From: Triplophysa rosa
Lineage: Eukaryota; Chordata; Actinopteri; Cypriniformes; Nemacheilidae
Direction: 5' to 3'
Assembly: GCF_024868665.1 (NCBI RefSeq)
Contig: NC_079893.1
Coordinates: forward strand, 14,104,583 to 14,168,582
DNA length: 64,000 nucleotides
Positions 1 through 11,830 of this stretch are shown piece by piece. Made by a program: the position numbers and the translations under genes. Positions within the stretch are counted from its first letter, which is position 1. Every line of letters starts with the position of its first letter. The notes under the pieces were generated by a model. The model was not told where the DNA came from and did no database searches. It worked only from the letters and a program-made list of their open reading frames with translations.

Positions 1-1445
1 CTCGGCACGGATACCCTAGCGCACAGCTAGCCGCAGGGTAAGCGGAAGTACGCCGTCCCCCCAGTGAGCCTCATTGCACAGGTCTTGTGCAAGGCCAGGG
101 AAGAGGAGCATCAAGTGGTACTAGTTACGCCCTAATGGCCTAACCGGACTTGGTTCTCGGAGCTAAGGCTCTTGACAACAACTCCCCCCTGGCCACTCCC
201 CCTGGTGAAGGACCTGCTTTCCCAGGGGAAGGGGCACATTACGGCATCCCAGGCAGATCCCTGGGACCTCCATGTCTGGACGGGACGAGGAGATCCTGAG
301 TGGTCCACCTCCTGCGGTGATTGGGATATCACTCAGGCTAGGGCCTCGGCCACTAGGTGGCTATACTCCCATAAGTGGCGCCTCTTCTCGTCCTGGTGCT
401 CTTCTCGGAGAGAAGACCTGTGGAGTTGCTCAATCGGGAACGGGCAGTCCCTTAGGGAGATCAACGGCTATATTACGCCTCCCTTCTTTCCCCACTGGGT
501 AAAGAACAGGCATTCCATCCATCACTAAGCACCTTCCTGGGGGCAGGCTGGGCAGAGGAGCCCTGCCCCCTTAGGCCGGGGAACAGTTGAGTTATCTACC
601 ACATAGCTCTAACCGGACCTAGTGCTCCAGACGTGGTAACCCCCAGCCTTCCCCCCATGGCGGTTCCGTCTGATGTATCCTCATGAATGGTTCCCACCTC
701 GGCAACCCATGACCTCCCTAGGTGGACTTCCACCTTGCGGTTAACTCCTTCAGTCCGCACATTTTCCCATGAGTTCTCCCTGTGGTGAGACCATGTGGTG
801 TCTCCACTAATTCCTCCCTACGGTAGGTAGTGGTCTCTGTAGCGTTTTTCCCCCAGGGGGAATAATGCTTACCCAGTGGCCCTTACGGTGCCGTTAGAGA
901 ATCAAGGCCTCCACCTGTGACAGCCGGTGGCAGGGGCTTCCCACCTTTTCTTCAAAAGCTCTGGGACCCCCTACCTCTCCACTGGACGGTTACAATTTCG
1001 CGCTAGCGCTCACGTCTGACTCGCCCAGGCCAGTCAGCTTCGCTCCTCTAGAGATTGTGATGCGGCACAGCACTGTTGCTTTTCCATAGGAACCCCATCT
1101 GTCGGCTCGACACAACGTCGAGAGACCGACAGAAAGGGAACATCTTGGTTACGGATGTAACCTCAGTTCCCTGATGGAGGGAACGAGACGTTGTGTCCTT
1201 CTTGCCACAACGCTGGCCGCCCGTTGCAGCGGTCGAGGGATGCTCAGGCTCCTCAGACCATAAGATGAATGAATGCAGCACGGGGCGGAGTCCGGCATGC
1301 AAATTTCATTCGCCAATTTCATTGGCCTTTTCTAAACTAGTCAGAAGTTGATAGGTTCTCAAGAGCGAACCCCATCTATCGGCTCGACACAACGTCGAGA
1401 GACCGACAGAAACGGAACTGAGGTTACATCCATAACCAAGACGTT
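1..1445 (+). mobile_element. DIRS-like tyrosine-recombinase retrotransposon remnant (3' part)
   Basis: Plus-strand reading at about 200-470 gives PLVKDLLSQGKGHI followed by DPWDLHVW, then about 35 residues later ATRWLYSHKWRLFSSWC. This order resembles the linker between RNase H and the tyrosine recombinase in DIRS-like elements of fish. Reading frames are broken and no catalytic recombinase core (R-H-R-Y) is visible. The rest, to about 1445, is non-coding and carries repeated segments: a 49-bp unit at 1091-1139 recurs at 1368-1416, and a 27-bp segment at 1144-1170 recurs inverted at 1414-1440. Such mixed direct and inverted repeats fit the unusual termini of DIRS elements. The element is cut by the left window edge. 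The assignment rests on recalled motif similarity only. Confidence 0.55.
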
Positions 1446-4400
1446 TTCTTTTCTATTATTTTTTACTATGTTTTTTTATTCCTTTTTTGTATATCTGTCT
1501 GTCTGATGGTCATTTGTCAGGAGGGCCTGTAAAACTTATAAACCTCAAGCTTTTAAAGCTATTGTAAATTGTTCAGACAAGGCTTTGTCAAGCTCAGTTA
1601 ATGGAGTTAATGGAGGGCACTCCATCATTGGGTGAGACTCGATCATGCACGCTGCATTCATTTTAGTTTTTAAATGTGGACAACTATACTGATAAGATAC
1701 TGAATTTTTACAGAATTTTTCTGGTGCTTTTACAATTTAACAAATTCTTTTTACTTATTGTATATTGAGCCATTTAAGATGCATTTTGTAACAGTAATGT
1801 TTTTAAAGAGAAATCACAGGAAGAGTGACATTTTGCAATACTGAATACAGATTCTTAGCTTAGTGTAACTGATACTGAGTCTAGGGAAAACAATGGTCAA
1901 TATTTATGTCCTCAATGCATTTATCAAGGAACACATAACAGGGTTACATATAGATCAGTGACACTGATTTAAAGGCAGCTGGCTCGGCTTGCTGTGGGGG
2001 ATTTTATATAATGCAACTTTAGCTGTATAAAAATGTGTACAGTAAATTAATACTTTTCTAATGTATGCTTTGATTTTAGTTTAGTAAGGAAGAGTACTAT
2101 TTCTTTGGGTTTGAACGGATCTTATTTCAAATGGTGCTACTTGACCTACTATACAGTAAATATAATGTGAGAATCTCTAAAGGGTGGCAAGAAGGCTTTT
2201 GAATGATGTAGAGAATCTACTTTTCATATACCTCAGAACTAGTTTGGCAATAGAATTCTAATACCAAGGTGTTTATTTTATTTTATTAGCAAACACTTTG
2301 TAGCAAATATAACCTTAAGGCCATTGATGCCAAGTTCAGTTTTTACTTTCTTCACACTTGGTCTTCTAGAAAGTATTACTTGAACTTCAAGTTTCAATGG
2401 AATTGCTCAATCAGGGATAAATCAGCTTATTGCTGTGCGTAAACATCACTTGTGTATGTGCTATCCTCTCTAATTCAGGTATTCTCCTTTGCATCTGAAA
2501 ATCCTTATGAATTACTTGTATATATCACACACATCTAACTTTGTTAAAAAAAATTAAATGACATGCATTTTCATACCGTGTTAAAGTGGAATGCTCACAT
2601 TTTTTTCCCAGAAGAAATCAGAACAAGAAATCAGTCCATTAAAGGAAAAAGGCAAGGAAAAGGCTTTGAAATATATAAAGCAATGCATGTGCTCCTCACT
2701 TAAAGACCAAGTCAGTTATTATATGCACATTTAGTTGCATATGTATAGTTTGAGGCTAAATGTATTTACAGCCTTTAAACATACACTAATGCCTCCCATA
2801 TCCACATTTATTGAAGCTAATTATATTTATTAAGTCCTTGGTAATAAAACTAATTCCACTATAACATTTATATGAATAAAAGCACTTCATTTGTTTAAAA
2901 AAATAAATAATTACATACTACAAAAATCTATGTAAATTTAAAATAGGCAGACTATTGTAATGTAAATGTAATAAATTGCCACGTTGTATAAACCACATGC
3001 TTGCATTGCTTTAGTCGAAGTCCATTCTTTATTCTATGTCCAGCTTTTTAATGTTAAATAGTCAATTTCGTGTTACACGTACTGTCACCCTACACATCTA
3101 TTAGAAATTGCGAAATGTAGCCTGTAACAAACGCTCTTGTTCGTATGCAGGTTTCTAGAGTTTTTGCCTACAACAGCTATGTTTACAAGAAATTACTCTG
3201 ATGTACTCACTAGTTATGGAAGAACCTTCCATTTAGTAGTTTAGTTGTTTAATTTCAGCGTACAGGACCCAGCTTGAGTAGCAACATATGAAGCAGGAGA
3301 AGAGCGTTTAGATAATAGCGGGTGACACGAATAGCCATACTTGAAGTTGCTTCGGAGTGTTTCTGAGTGGAGTCAACTTTACTTGAACGAATTTCTGACT
3401 TCAACTAACATACTGGGGTGCAGAACTCTTACTTTAAGCTAGAAGTTTATGTACACACATTGGTATTTTCAACATTAGACACTAAAGACTTAAATGTGCT
3501 ATTTTCTGCCTTTTTTGTATCGCTTTCCTTGTACTCTTTAAAAAATCTGTCATGCTTAAAACGTTGAATCAAGAATGCCGTTGAATACTGTAAGTATTGT
3601 AATGTACTGAAGAACTGAATGCAGTTTATTTGAAAGTTATTTGTTGATTTGTCATCATTCCTGATATTGCTGAATTGTGGGTGTTTTTAATAAATTTATA
3701 TTTATTTCAAGTATTCACATTGTCCTAGTTATTTTTCATACCATTACATGTTGATTTTTTCTTCCAAGTTACTTCTTGCTGTCTTGTATATGGAAATAGA
3801 TTTATTTTTGTAAGGAAATAGAGGATTTCCGCAGACTTTTTGGCACTGAACAACAAAAAAAATCTTAGATTGAAAATGAAATTTATTTTGTATTCTGTAT
3901 TAAACAAAATTTAATTGGTACTGCATTTCAGCTGTTTAGAATAAATAATTACCCATTGCTTATGATTTGGTACAGGCATCTTTGACAGTAATTACATTTC
4001 TGTGTGGATAATATGTTATCTGTTCCCTACATTTTTCCCCGTTTCTGTTTTAAAAAATGCTTAAGCTCAGCCAGGCTAACACATGTGTCTGATGATGTTT
4101 TAAAAGCCATGCATAGATAAAATGCACTGTAAGTCGCTTTGGTTAAAAGTGCAAATGCATAACCGTAAAAAGTTTGAATAGAGACAGGTTTGGCACTTAA
4201 ACACTTGTATTTTGAAGTACAGTAACAATAACAATATAAAGTACAAAACCATTATAATGTTAATGCAGAAACGTGCCACCAAAATCGGTCTGGCAATTAA
4301 AAAAATATGAATTACTTGCTTACATGCAAGTTACTTGCTCAACTGATGCTTCACGACAACAAATGAATATATATCAAGTAGTGGTGTCCCTTGGTGATAA

Positions 4401-4516
4401 ACAATGATCTAAAAATCACATTAATGAAACTTAAATATTGAAACTTTGAAGCACAGCCTGTTTGTCTTCTGGCTTTTTAAGACTACCCTGCAAGTTGTTT
4501 TGTGAAAGAAACAAGT
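1446..4516. other. AT-rich non-coding stretch, possible 3' UTR of a plus-strand neighbour
   Basis: No exon-like reading frame is seen. The stretch is AT-rich and shows none of the repeat families found elsewhere in the window. A plus-strand AATAAA lies at 3689-3694 with T-rich sequence following. In human the gene upstream of PPA2, in convergent orientation, is TET2, which has a long 3' UTR. This stretch may therefore be the end of tet2; that is inference from gene order, not from a recognised coding exon. The right part, up to 4516, must include the 3' UTR of ppa2 on the minus strand, but I could not pick its polyadenylation signal. Confidence 0.3.
3689..3694 (+). terminator. Candidate polyadenylation signal AATAAA (plus strand)
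   Basis: A canonical AATAAA hexamer is followed by T-rich sequence on the plus strand. It would end a transcript entering from the left and converging on ppa2. It could also be a chance match in AT-rich DNA. Confidence 0.3.
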
Positions 4517-7500
4517 TTACTTCGACAAGAAGTGCCATTTGTCCACTGTAAAAAAGAAAATCAAATCAAAATCAAAAAGGATAAGAAATGCTATGAATAA
4601 AGCGTATTGGTTGTATATTGTGTATGTACAAAGAGCTACATTTACCATCAGGAGACACCGGGAGGGGTTCTGCATATTCTGCAGCCTACAACACAATAGC
4701 AAATGACAATGTCGTCTTTTGTGTTCGGAAACGGCAAGAAAAAGCTTGCATATGAGGAAGATAATACATACAGCTTTGACTACTGCACTGGCCTCTGCAT
4801 CACTGCATTTGTACGGACTATCACACAAAGAGGAGTTCTGACTATAGAAAGAGAAAAAGTTAAGAGTAAAGATTTAACAATGTTACTTTCTTCACACTTG
4901 TAAACATTAATGCAAATGACAAAAAAGTGTAGGTTTTTAATACGGACAAGAAAACTTTGTCATTAACCATTTTAATTTTAAAATGCCCCCAAAAAACGTA
5001 TACTTATACTTACCAAACAATTTGGACATCATTTGTCTTTGTTTTCAACACTAATGCTTTCCAGTAGCTGTGTGTTGATTTTATGACTTCTATGGCAAAG
5101 TCCTAAATTGATATCCAACAGTAACATCCTTGAATATTAAATAAATGAAAACATTGAATACATTTCTTTTCATCATTTCGAGTACCTTATCCTTAAACTG
5201 TCCATTGAATGCAAACTGGTTCTCAGGCTTTCCATCTGGCACTTTGTATTTTTTAAACCAATCCACTGTAGCCTCAAGAAAACCCGGTTTAACCTTTCTG
5301 ACATCTCCAATGCCTGTTAATAATGCATTCCTTCAGATTATGCTTTCACAAAAGTAAATAACACAATAACTATATATAGTATATAATCAGAATCTCCTTT
5401 ATTGTCAAGTACTGTGGGTTTACTTGTACAAGAAATTTGCCTTGGTGTACTGGTGTACATATACAATGTACTCACTGTTAAGGCTCAATGCATCAGGGTC
5501 CTCTATATTGATGGCTATTACCTTCCAGTCAGTCTCTCCTTCATCTATCAAAGCCAGAATTCCGAGAACCTTAACTTGAATCACCTGCCCGGTTACGCAC
5601 ACCTGTGGCACAGAGATATATGCTTACAGAATTAAAACAGGTAAGATGTAAAACTTACTCAATACTTTACAGTGTATAAAGTATTAGGGAATGTTATATA
5701 ATGTACAGTATGTATGGACTTTGTCCTAATTGATAATATGTAATAAGAAGAAGAATCTCACAAATTCCAAGGAAATACCTGGTATATGCAATTTGAACAC
5801 AAGCCGGTAAGAATAAAACAATGAAAAATATCACACTGAATTAAATTATTTTAGAATTTATGTGCTTTGAACAGAAAACAAAATGTAGGTGTAGATGGTA
5901 GTTTCGTAAAACAGAGAAAAATTGGTATAAATGCTTTTTCAAGGCACTTTATTAATTCCACACAAGCGGGTTTGGTACCCACAATGGAGCCGATGTCAAC
6001 CACGTCTATGGGGTCATTGTCTCCACAGCACTTGGTTTCTTTATCAGTGTGGTTAGGATCCTCCCATGTCTGTATTATTAAGAAATTAAATTAGATGTCT
6101 CTCCAACTGTATTGGATATTAAGGAAAAAACATTCTAATGTAAAGGCAATTTACAGTAACACAAGTTTTCTGTAGACAAATGTAGTGCACCTTTCAGAAA
6201 AAACTACCAACATAATGTGTGTCACCTGTGGAAGCGCACCGTAGTTCCAAATGTAACCTTTATGTGGAAAAATGTTAGCTACATATCGCAGCTTTCCTTT
6301 CTTCACATCTTGCTTGATCGGGTTTAATGGTTCCTTTGTTCCTACCTATAAATACAAAAACATATAGCGTGTTTTAATGCAAAATACAAAGTGTGGTGCT
6401 CAACATACAATTGTGTTGTATATTCTGATCTCTCGATCTCAGAATATACAGAATAAAACATTATGAAAACTTAGATATGCATTTAAATATACATTTGAAT
6501 AAACATCGAGTTTAAATAAATACATTATTTTTATCATTGACCTGACAGTCTACAGTTCAACAAATATGCCTGTAGGTGGCACTGGCACCTGTACCTTTTT
6601 TAGCACATAATGTTACAGTTCTTCTCAACCGCTTTGGCTCATTTCTCAAATGATACTTTTTTTCTCAAAACAATAAGTTTGGGTGTCACAGCACTATCAC
6701 TAGAGGATTTTTTTCAGCATGGAGGTGGAAAGTATACAACCATCGGCCACAAAATCAGATGTTAGATGGCATGAATTCTGCTTGTGAAGATATTACAGTT
6801 ACAGTAATAACTGTAGGGGTAGGGGATGGTTACGCCACTCATGGATTTTCATGGATGTCATTTTGTGTAACATGTCGTTTACTGTAACATGTATAAAATA
6901 GTCAATAGGCTGTCAACGTTAACGCATGCGAATAATTTTTTTCAGATTAACGCGTTAAAAATATTTAACGCAATTAACGCAGCATCCGTTTGTTGTGTCA
7001 TCCTTTGTCTAGGTTACATTATTTAATCACGCTCTTATTCCTGTACAGGCTTTTAAACCACTCAAGCGCGTAGTGAAATAGTTGCTTTGTTCAGTGAAGA
7101 TCAACAGCGTCTAGCTGTGGGACGCGGCAAAACGCAACGCGAGGTCCAGTCTGGTGTATACAGTCACGGGCTAAAGGCTGCGTCAGTGAATCTCTGTCAG
7201 ACAGCGCACCAGTATTAAGTTCTCTTTCGTGCTTGTATGAATAAAACCACACAAGATTATAACAGAAAGCCCGTTTTGTCTATCATTTTCGTAAGCACAG
7301 ACTTCAACGTGTTAAATAAAATCTTAAATGAACGCAAAGAGTTGTGAAAATGGGAGTGTCGTCATCTGCGTAAAGAGACAGCTCTTAAAGGGGCCACGTC
7401 CTTAAACCTACTGCTGTGACTACTGACACTAATGTTAATCAAAGAACAAAAGAAAAGAGGAATTCGATGTGTTTTGTAGCTTTAATGAGAATTCTTCTGT

Positions 7501-9298
7501 ATTTAATTTACTATTTAGCATTAAAACTTGTTTTTGTGTTTGAGAACTTCTATTCAATTTCTGTATATTTCCTACCTATTAGACATGGTAGCTCTCAATT
7601 ATACTTTTGAATGGGTATAATTACTGTTAAAATAAATAAAAAGTAATCAATTTAATAGAGACATCAGTAACAGTACTAATATCAGAATGTTGGCTTTCAT
7701 TCATAAAATGATGCTGTTAAAGAAATCTGTTGTTTCTACATTAATTTGAAGATTAAATGTGAAATTATTAGATTGTAAAAGTATATTTTAAAACATTAAT
7801 GTTATGTGCGATTAATCAAGATTAATCACAGAAAAAATGTGTGATTAATCAGATTAATTTTTTAATCGATTGACAGCACTAGTATAAAACATTTTACTTT
7901 TTTTTTACATAACACATTTACACACACACACAAAATCTATGTTATACATTTTAGGAAATCTTTACCTACTGTAAGCTTTATAACATTTTTGTATATTACA
8001 ATAAAAGGTCAGTGTCATAAAGTAGAGCATACTGTAAATTAAATTTGTATATAACAATAATTTTCACATGACTGCCATTGTGAAAAAGAATCTAAACATT
8101 TTGATTAGTACGGCTCACACGATGATAAAAACACTTTCTATTTTGGTGGCACTGGCCACCAAAATGTTACTGACTTAACATTTAGAGAATGTTAAGTCTC
8201 ATTCAAAAAATGAGCCAAAGCGATTGAGAAAAACTGTAACTACATCACACGGTTTTCAAAAGTAAACGCTGTGGGTAAGTAAAAATGAGATAAACACTAT
8301 TTAACATTAATAAGACTTGAAGTGCTGCACGATTTTTCTTTATAGTCTGGATTAAACCAGATGAGAGATTAAAGCATGTGTTCATTGGTTCTGTAAAACA
8401 TGGGTGCAGATTATTGATATAATGTACAAATGACAACAGTCATGAGTGTGCTGAGCAATGTCATTTCATAATAGTAATGGAAGCATAAATATTTTAAGAT
8501 GTGATATACTTTATATAGTATACGAAATAAAGTATATAAAAAATATACCTCCATTTTCGCATTGGTCCAGCGAGGTACTTCTACAACCATATTAAACAGG
8601 ATCTTTTGGGAGAAAAAAAATGTTTTCAGCATCTAGTATTTAAAAAAAGGCTTAAAATGTGTTAGTTCTTTCCATATTACCTCATTTGTTTTAAGTTTCT
8701 TTGGTGGAACACCACATTCCTGTTATGTGGGAAAACATTATTACATTAGAATATAGAATAATACATGTAAGATTGTTATTATTAAATTATCTCATAACAG
8801 TTAAATGTAACCTGACCAAATAGTACTGCTTTAAGAACACAATCCAACACAAACCTGTTCATCAGCAACATGCAGAGGAATGTCATGGAAGGGAGATATG
8901 TACTTTCCATTTGAGGTTTCTACCAAGAAAACGTGATAGGCTACAATTTGTATCAATCATCCAAAATCAACTTTATATCAATGTATGCGTTTAATGTCCC
9001 GAAACGTGAGACTTCAGTATTTTGTGTCTTGTATTTGTGCCATATTTTTATTAAAGGTACTTCATTTGAACTTCAAAAAAGCTGAAATTGTGACATGCGA
9101 CTGAAAAGGTGGTTATGGCCAACACTTACTGAAGTAAACCCTGTAGTCAGGCGAATTTTGTCGTCCTCTCATCTCCGTTAAGTAATGCGCCATTCTTCTC
9201 AAATGAGGGTAAACGACTGGAATTAAACACTTACTCTTTTGAGAAGGATGGGAACAAAGAAGCGCAAACCTTGTCGCTGTACCCACAAGTAAGCGCAT
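4517..9298 (-). CDS. ppa2: Inorganic pyrophosphatase 2, mitochondrial
   Basis: Hydrolyses pyrophosphate to phosphate in the mitochondrial matrix, using Mg2+. Coding exons on the minus strand: 9298-9130, 8919-8855, 8719-8681, 8602-8549, 6345-6226, 6069-5983, 5602-5476, 5313-5186, 5102-5014, 4841-4772, 4685-4646, 4545-4517. They join in phase to 1017 nt (338 aa; human PPA2 is 334). The family I signature DNDPIDV is at residues 166-172, with [12 protein letters not shown] at about 98-109 and [17 protein letters not shown] further on. The protein ends WHFLSK, matching the PPA2 C-terminus and not that of cytosolic PPA1. The first 35 residues are basic and hydrophobic without acidic residues, as expected of a mitochondrial presequence, so I chose the upstream ATG; the next methionine (MAHY) corresponds to the PPA1-like core. 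Intron 4 (6346-8548) contains a nested transposon of 1.6 kb. All introns are GT-AG. Confidence 0.93.
6613..8239. mobile_element. Long-TIR DNA transposon (non-autonomous) in ppa2 intron 4
   Basis: The left end begins TTACAGTTCTTCTCAACCGC and the right end, read in reverse, TTACAGTTTTTCTCAATCGC. Both continue with TTTGGCTCATTT. The inverted similarity at the tips covers at least 45 bp. No transposase frame is seen. The interior right of the nested insertion (7970-8160) recurs in inverse orientation at 13110-13350 and 14590-14830, showing this is a family. It lies wholly inside ppa2 intron 4 and is itself interrupted at 6906-7881. I could not place the family in a superfamily. Confidence 0.7.
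6906..7881. mobile_element. Nested non-autonomous DNA element with ATTAATC-rich ends
   Basis: The left tip TAGGCTGTCAACGTTAACGC pairs with the right tip, which reads in reverse TAGTGCTGTCAATCGATTAA. The subterminal regions are rich in ATTAATC/GATTAAT motifs. It splits the long-TIR element around it, so it is younger than its host. Tips of TAG type and short TIRs suggest hAT, but I could not find a clean 8-bp target duplication. No coding capacity is seen. Confidence 0.5.
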
Positions 9299-9597
9299 TA
9301 TTTACATCGAGGTTTATTATTTCTTCTTCTTGTTCAATGAGCATCTTATCCTTAGAAGCTTTACCGCCACCTACTGTATAACACATGCGTCTGTAATCCA
9401 CACATGACATACGCCACATGAGTTGTCATAGTAATAGTACCCAGATGTAAAAATACCAAAATGACCTGATTTGGTTGTGACTTGTTTTATTACACATACA
9501 GTATATTTCATATAGTAAACTCCAAATATAAACCTCCCATATTAGCCCGATAAAAGGTGGGTTGTTTTTTATCCCATCTTTTCAAAAATGTTCTTTT
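9299..9597. promoter_or_regulatory. 5' flank of ppa2
   Basis: Sequence immediately upstream of the ppa2 start on the minus strand; it must hold the 5' UTR and promoter. No TATA box, CpG island or well-known binding site stands out. Confidence 0.3.
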
Positions 9598-10696
9598 ACA
9601 ATTTTTCTCAATCGTTTTGGCTCATTTCTCAAATGAGACTTAACATTCTCTAAACTCTAAGTTCAACTGTCCGTCACAACTGTCTGCTGGAACATGAGAA
9701 CCGGGGCCTTGCACAGACATTTTAAGGGCAGGTGCTCAAATGAGAAAATAGGGCACAACCTCTGTTATAAAAAAATAAGGTTACATGCAGTAGCAATTAT
9801 TTTCATTACTTTATATCTAATTTTCATAACATAATTTATTATTTTTACAGACTGTTTAATGCAGCTCACAGGGCCATGAATCCATTTACACACTAAACCC
9901 GGTACATAACCGACGCGACTTCTCCCCAGCATAAATATTATGAGATTATTTTTTAAAAATAAACTGACAAGGTTTTAGCCCAGACGTCTGTGTGTTTAAT
10001 TTTGGAATTGTATATCTGCAAGGCATCATTTTAATTGAATATTTAAATATTGTCAAAGATAAAACCAAAAAAGCTTCCACTAACTGTCTCAACAGCAGTT
10101 AAGCTTGAGCAGTTTGTCCCTTCACACACCCCGTAGTTCGGTTGTTTTAACTTTGTTTATTAGTTAGCAGAATGTATTTATTTTTTATTTACATGGATGG
10201 ATGGATTTACCAATGTTTGTATATTTCAGTTATTACTGTATTTACAAGAACCGCTTATGGTCACAGTATGGGAAATATTAGAAATAAACTCTATATTATC
10301 AGTTTTTATTCAAAGTTGTCTGTAAAACACTTTTCATAACAAGTTTTTTTGTAAGGGAATAGAAAGTGTAACAACAACATGTGGTGTTAAAAGATTCTTA
10401 ATTAGGCAGACTTCCAAAAAATGCTGTTACATAGACCAAGAGCAAAAACAATACATTACTTGAAATACTATGCAAATAATACTTCTGAAGACGAAGCTAT
10501 ATTACATTACTAGTTGTAATGTAGATTCTACTGCATATACTGTACCTATAGGGCACCTCAGCCTATGAGGGCAAATGGGCAGTGGCTCAAGCCTAATGGC
10601 CAGTGGCTCAAGGCACGGAGCCACCCCCCTGTGCATGGCCCTGATCAGAACTCTGCAAATGTCTGCAAAATGTAACTGCTTCAAAACATTTATAGG
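9598..10696. repeat. Decayed fragment of the long-TIR family plus unassigned AT-rich sequence
   Basis: 9600-9655 repeats the terminal motif TTTTTCTCAATCG, TTTGGCTCATTTCTC and GAGACTTAACATTCTC of the element at 6613-8239, in left-end orientation. No matching right end follows closely. The remainder to 10696 has no gene, and no other repeat that I recognise. Confidence 0.5.
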
Positions 10697-11034
10697 CTAG
10701 TTTTTCTCAATCGCTTTGGCTCATTTCTCAAAACAGTAAGTTTAGGTCTCTGAACAGTTGGTTTCTTGTTCACATCAGACTTGAGTTTCTTATTGATTTA
10801 GGGAAATTGCATGTGTTTTGGCACGTGTGCAAAAAACCCTCGTTATTCTCTTCACGACACATCTGTTCTCACTCACGCTAATCTCCTCACACAGGTTTCC
10901 ACTCCCGCTATCTAGTCTCTCTCTATTTAACCTCCTGCATTCTCTCGCTTCCTTGTCAGTCCGTTAGTTTACTACTCGTTGACTTCCAGTCATTAGCTTC
11001 TAGTCTTGTTTCCTTTTTAGTCTTGCCGTTAGTT

Positions 11035-11090
11035 CTAGTCTAGTCTAGTCTAGTCTAGTCTAGTCTTGTCTTGTCTTGTCTTGTCTTGTC
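11035..11090 (+). repeat. Pentanucleotide repeat (TAGTC)n then (TTGTC)n
   Basis: About six TAGTC units pass directly into about five TTGTC units, the two blocks differing by one base per unit. Confidence 0.9.
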
Positions 11091-11405
11091 GAGTCTCTAA
11101 TTGTGTTTGTTCGTCCAGGCTCCAGAGTTCTTTGCACCCTGCCCGGTGTTCCACTGTTTCCCCAGAGCGGTGCTGGTCTGGCGAGTTCGGGTTTCCTTCT
11201 GGCTGGCTGTGTGGAGTTATTTCCCTGGACGCCCGGAGGCTACCGCTTCCCTACTTCTCGCCGGAGGAACCACTATTCACCCCTACCGGGGGAATTCTTT
11301 CTCTCTCTCCAACGGAGGATCCCTCTCTCTCTCTGGGATCGGTTTGGGAGTGTCACCATTCATCCTCGGGGTTGCCACGCAGTCTCTCTCCTCTGGCTAA
11401 TTACT

Positions 11406-11635
11406 CGGAGCCTTTCACAGATTCGCCCTTCGAGGTTTTTGCACGGAGCTTTTCACGGATTTGCCCTTCGGGGCTGTTACACGGAGCGTCTTCTCGGATT
11501 CACCCTTCGGGGTTGTTGCACGGAGCTTTTCACGGATTCGTCCTTCGGCGCTGTTACACGGAGCATTTCACGGATACGCCTGTCTGGGTTGTTACACGGA
11601 ACTTTTCACAGACTCTCCCTCAGGGATTTCGCAAC
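11406..11635 (+). repeat. 38-bp tandem repeat, about six units
   Basis: CGGAG (or CGGAA) starts at 11406, 11444, 11482, 11521, 11559 and 11597, so the period is 38 bp with one 39-bp unit. The core of each unit is TTTTCACGGATTCGCCCTTC followed by GGGGTTGTTACA with scattered substitutions. Confidence 0.85.
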
Positions 11636-11830
11636 TGCCTCCGGATTAAACGAACTCTTTCTAGTGAGCTACTTTAGGTTTATTGAACCATTCCCCTCAT
11701 ATTTACTTGACCGAGCGCGCGAGACTGTCCTGCTCTTATTTAAGGTGTTTCTCCTTGTGTGTGATTCTGTGGATAACTCTGTAATAAACCCCTTGTTTGA
11801 TCCTGCATCTGACTCCGGCCTTTACTACCA

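Larger units (their letters stand above)
10860..11830 (+). repeat. LTR-like stretch (unassigned retroelement)
   Basis: It has a TATTTAA box near 10925 downstream of a pyrimidine-rich segment, a pentanucleotide repeat, a block of 38-bp tandem repeats, and TAATAAACCCC near 11780. A promoter-like box followed by a polyadenylation-like hexamer is what an LTR shows, but I found neither a second copy nor TG/CA ends. It abuts the L2 fragment, so it could also be a 5' segment captured with it. Confidence 0.35.

Noticed and set aside
9130..9194. Start of ppa2 at the internal methionine (MAHY)
   Set aside because: It would remove the basic, presequence-like N-terminus that distinguishes the mitochondrial enzyme; the upstream ATG is open and in frame.
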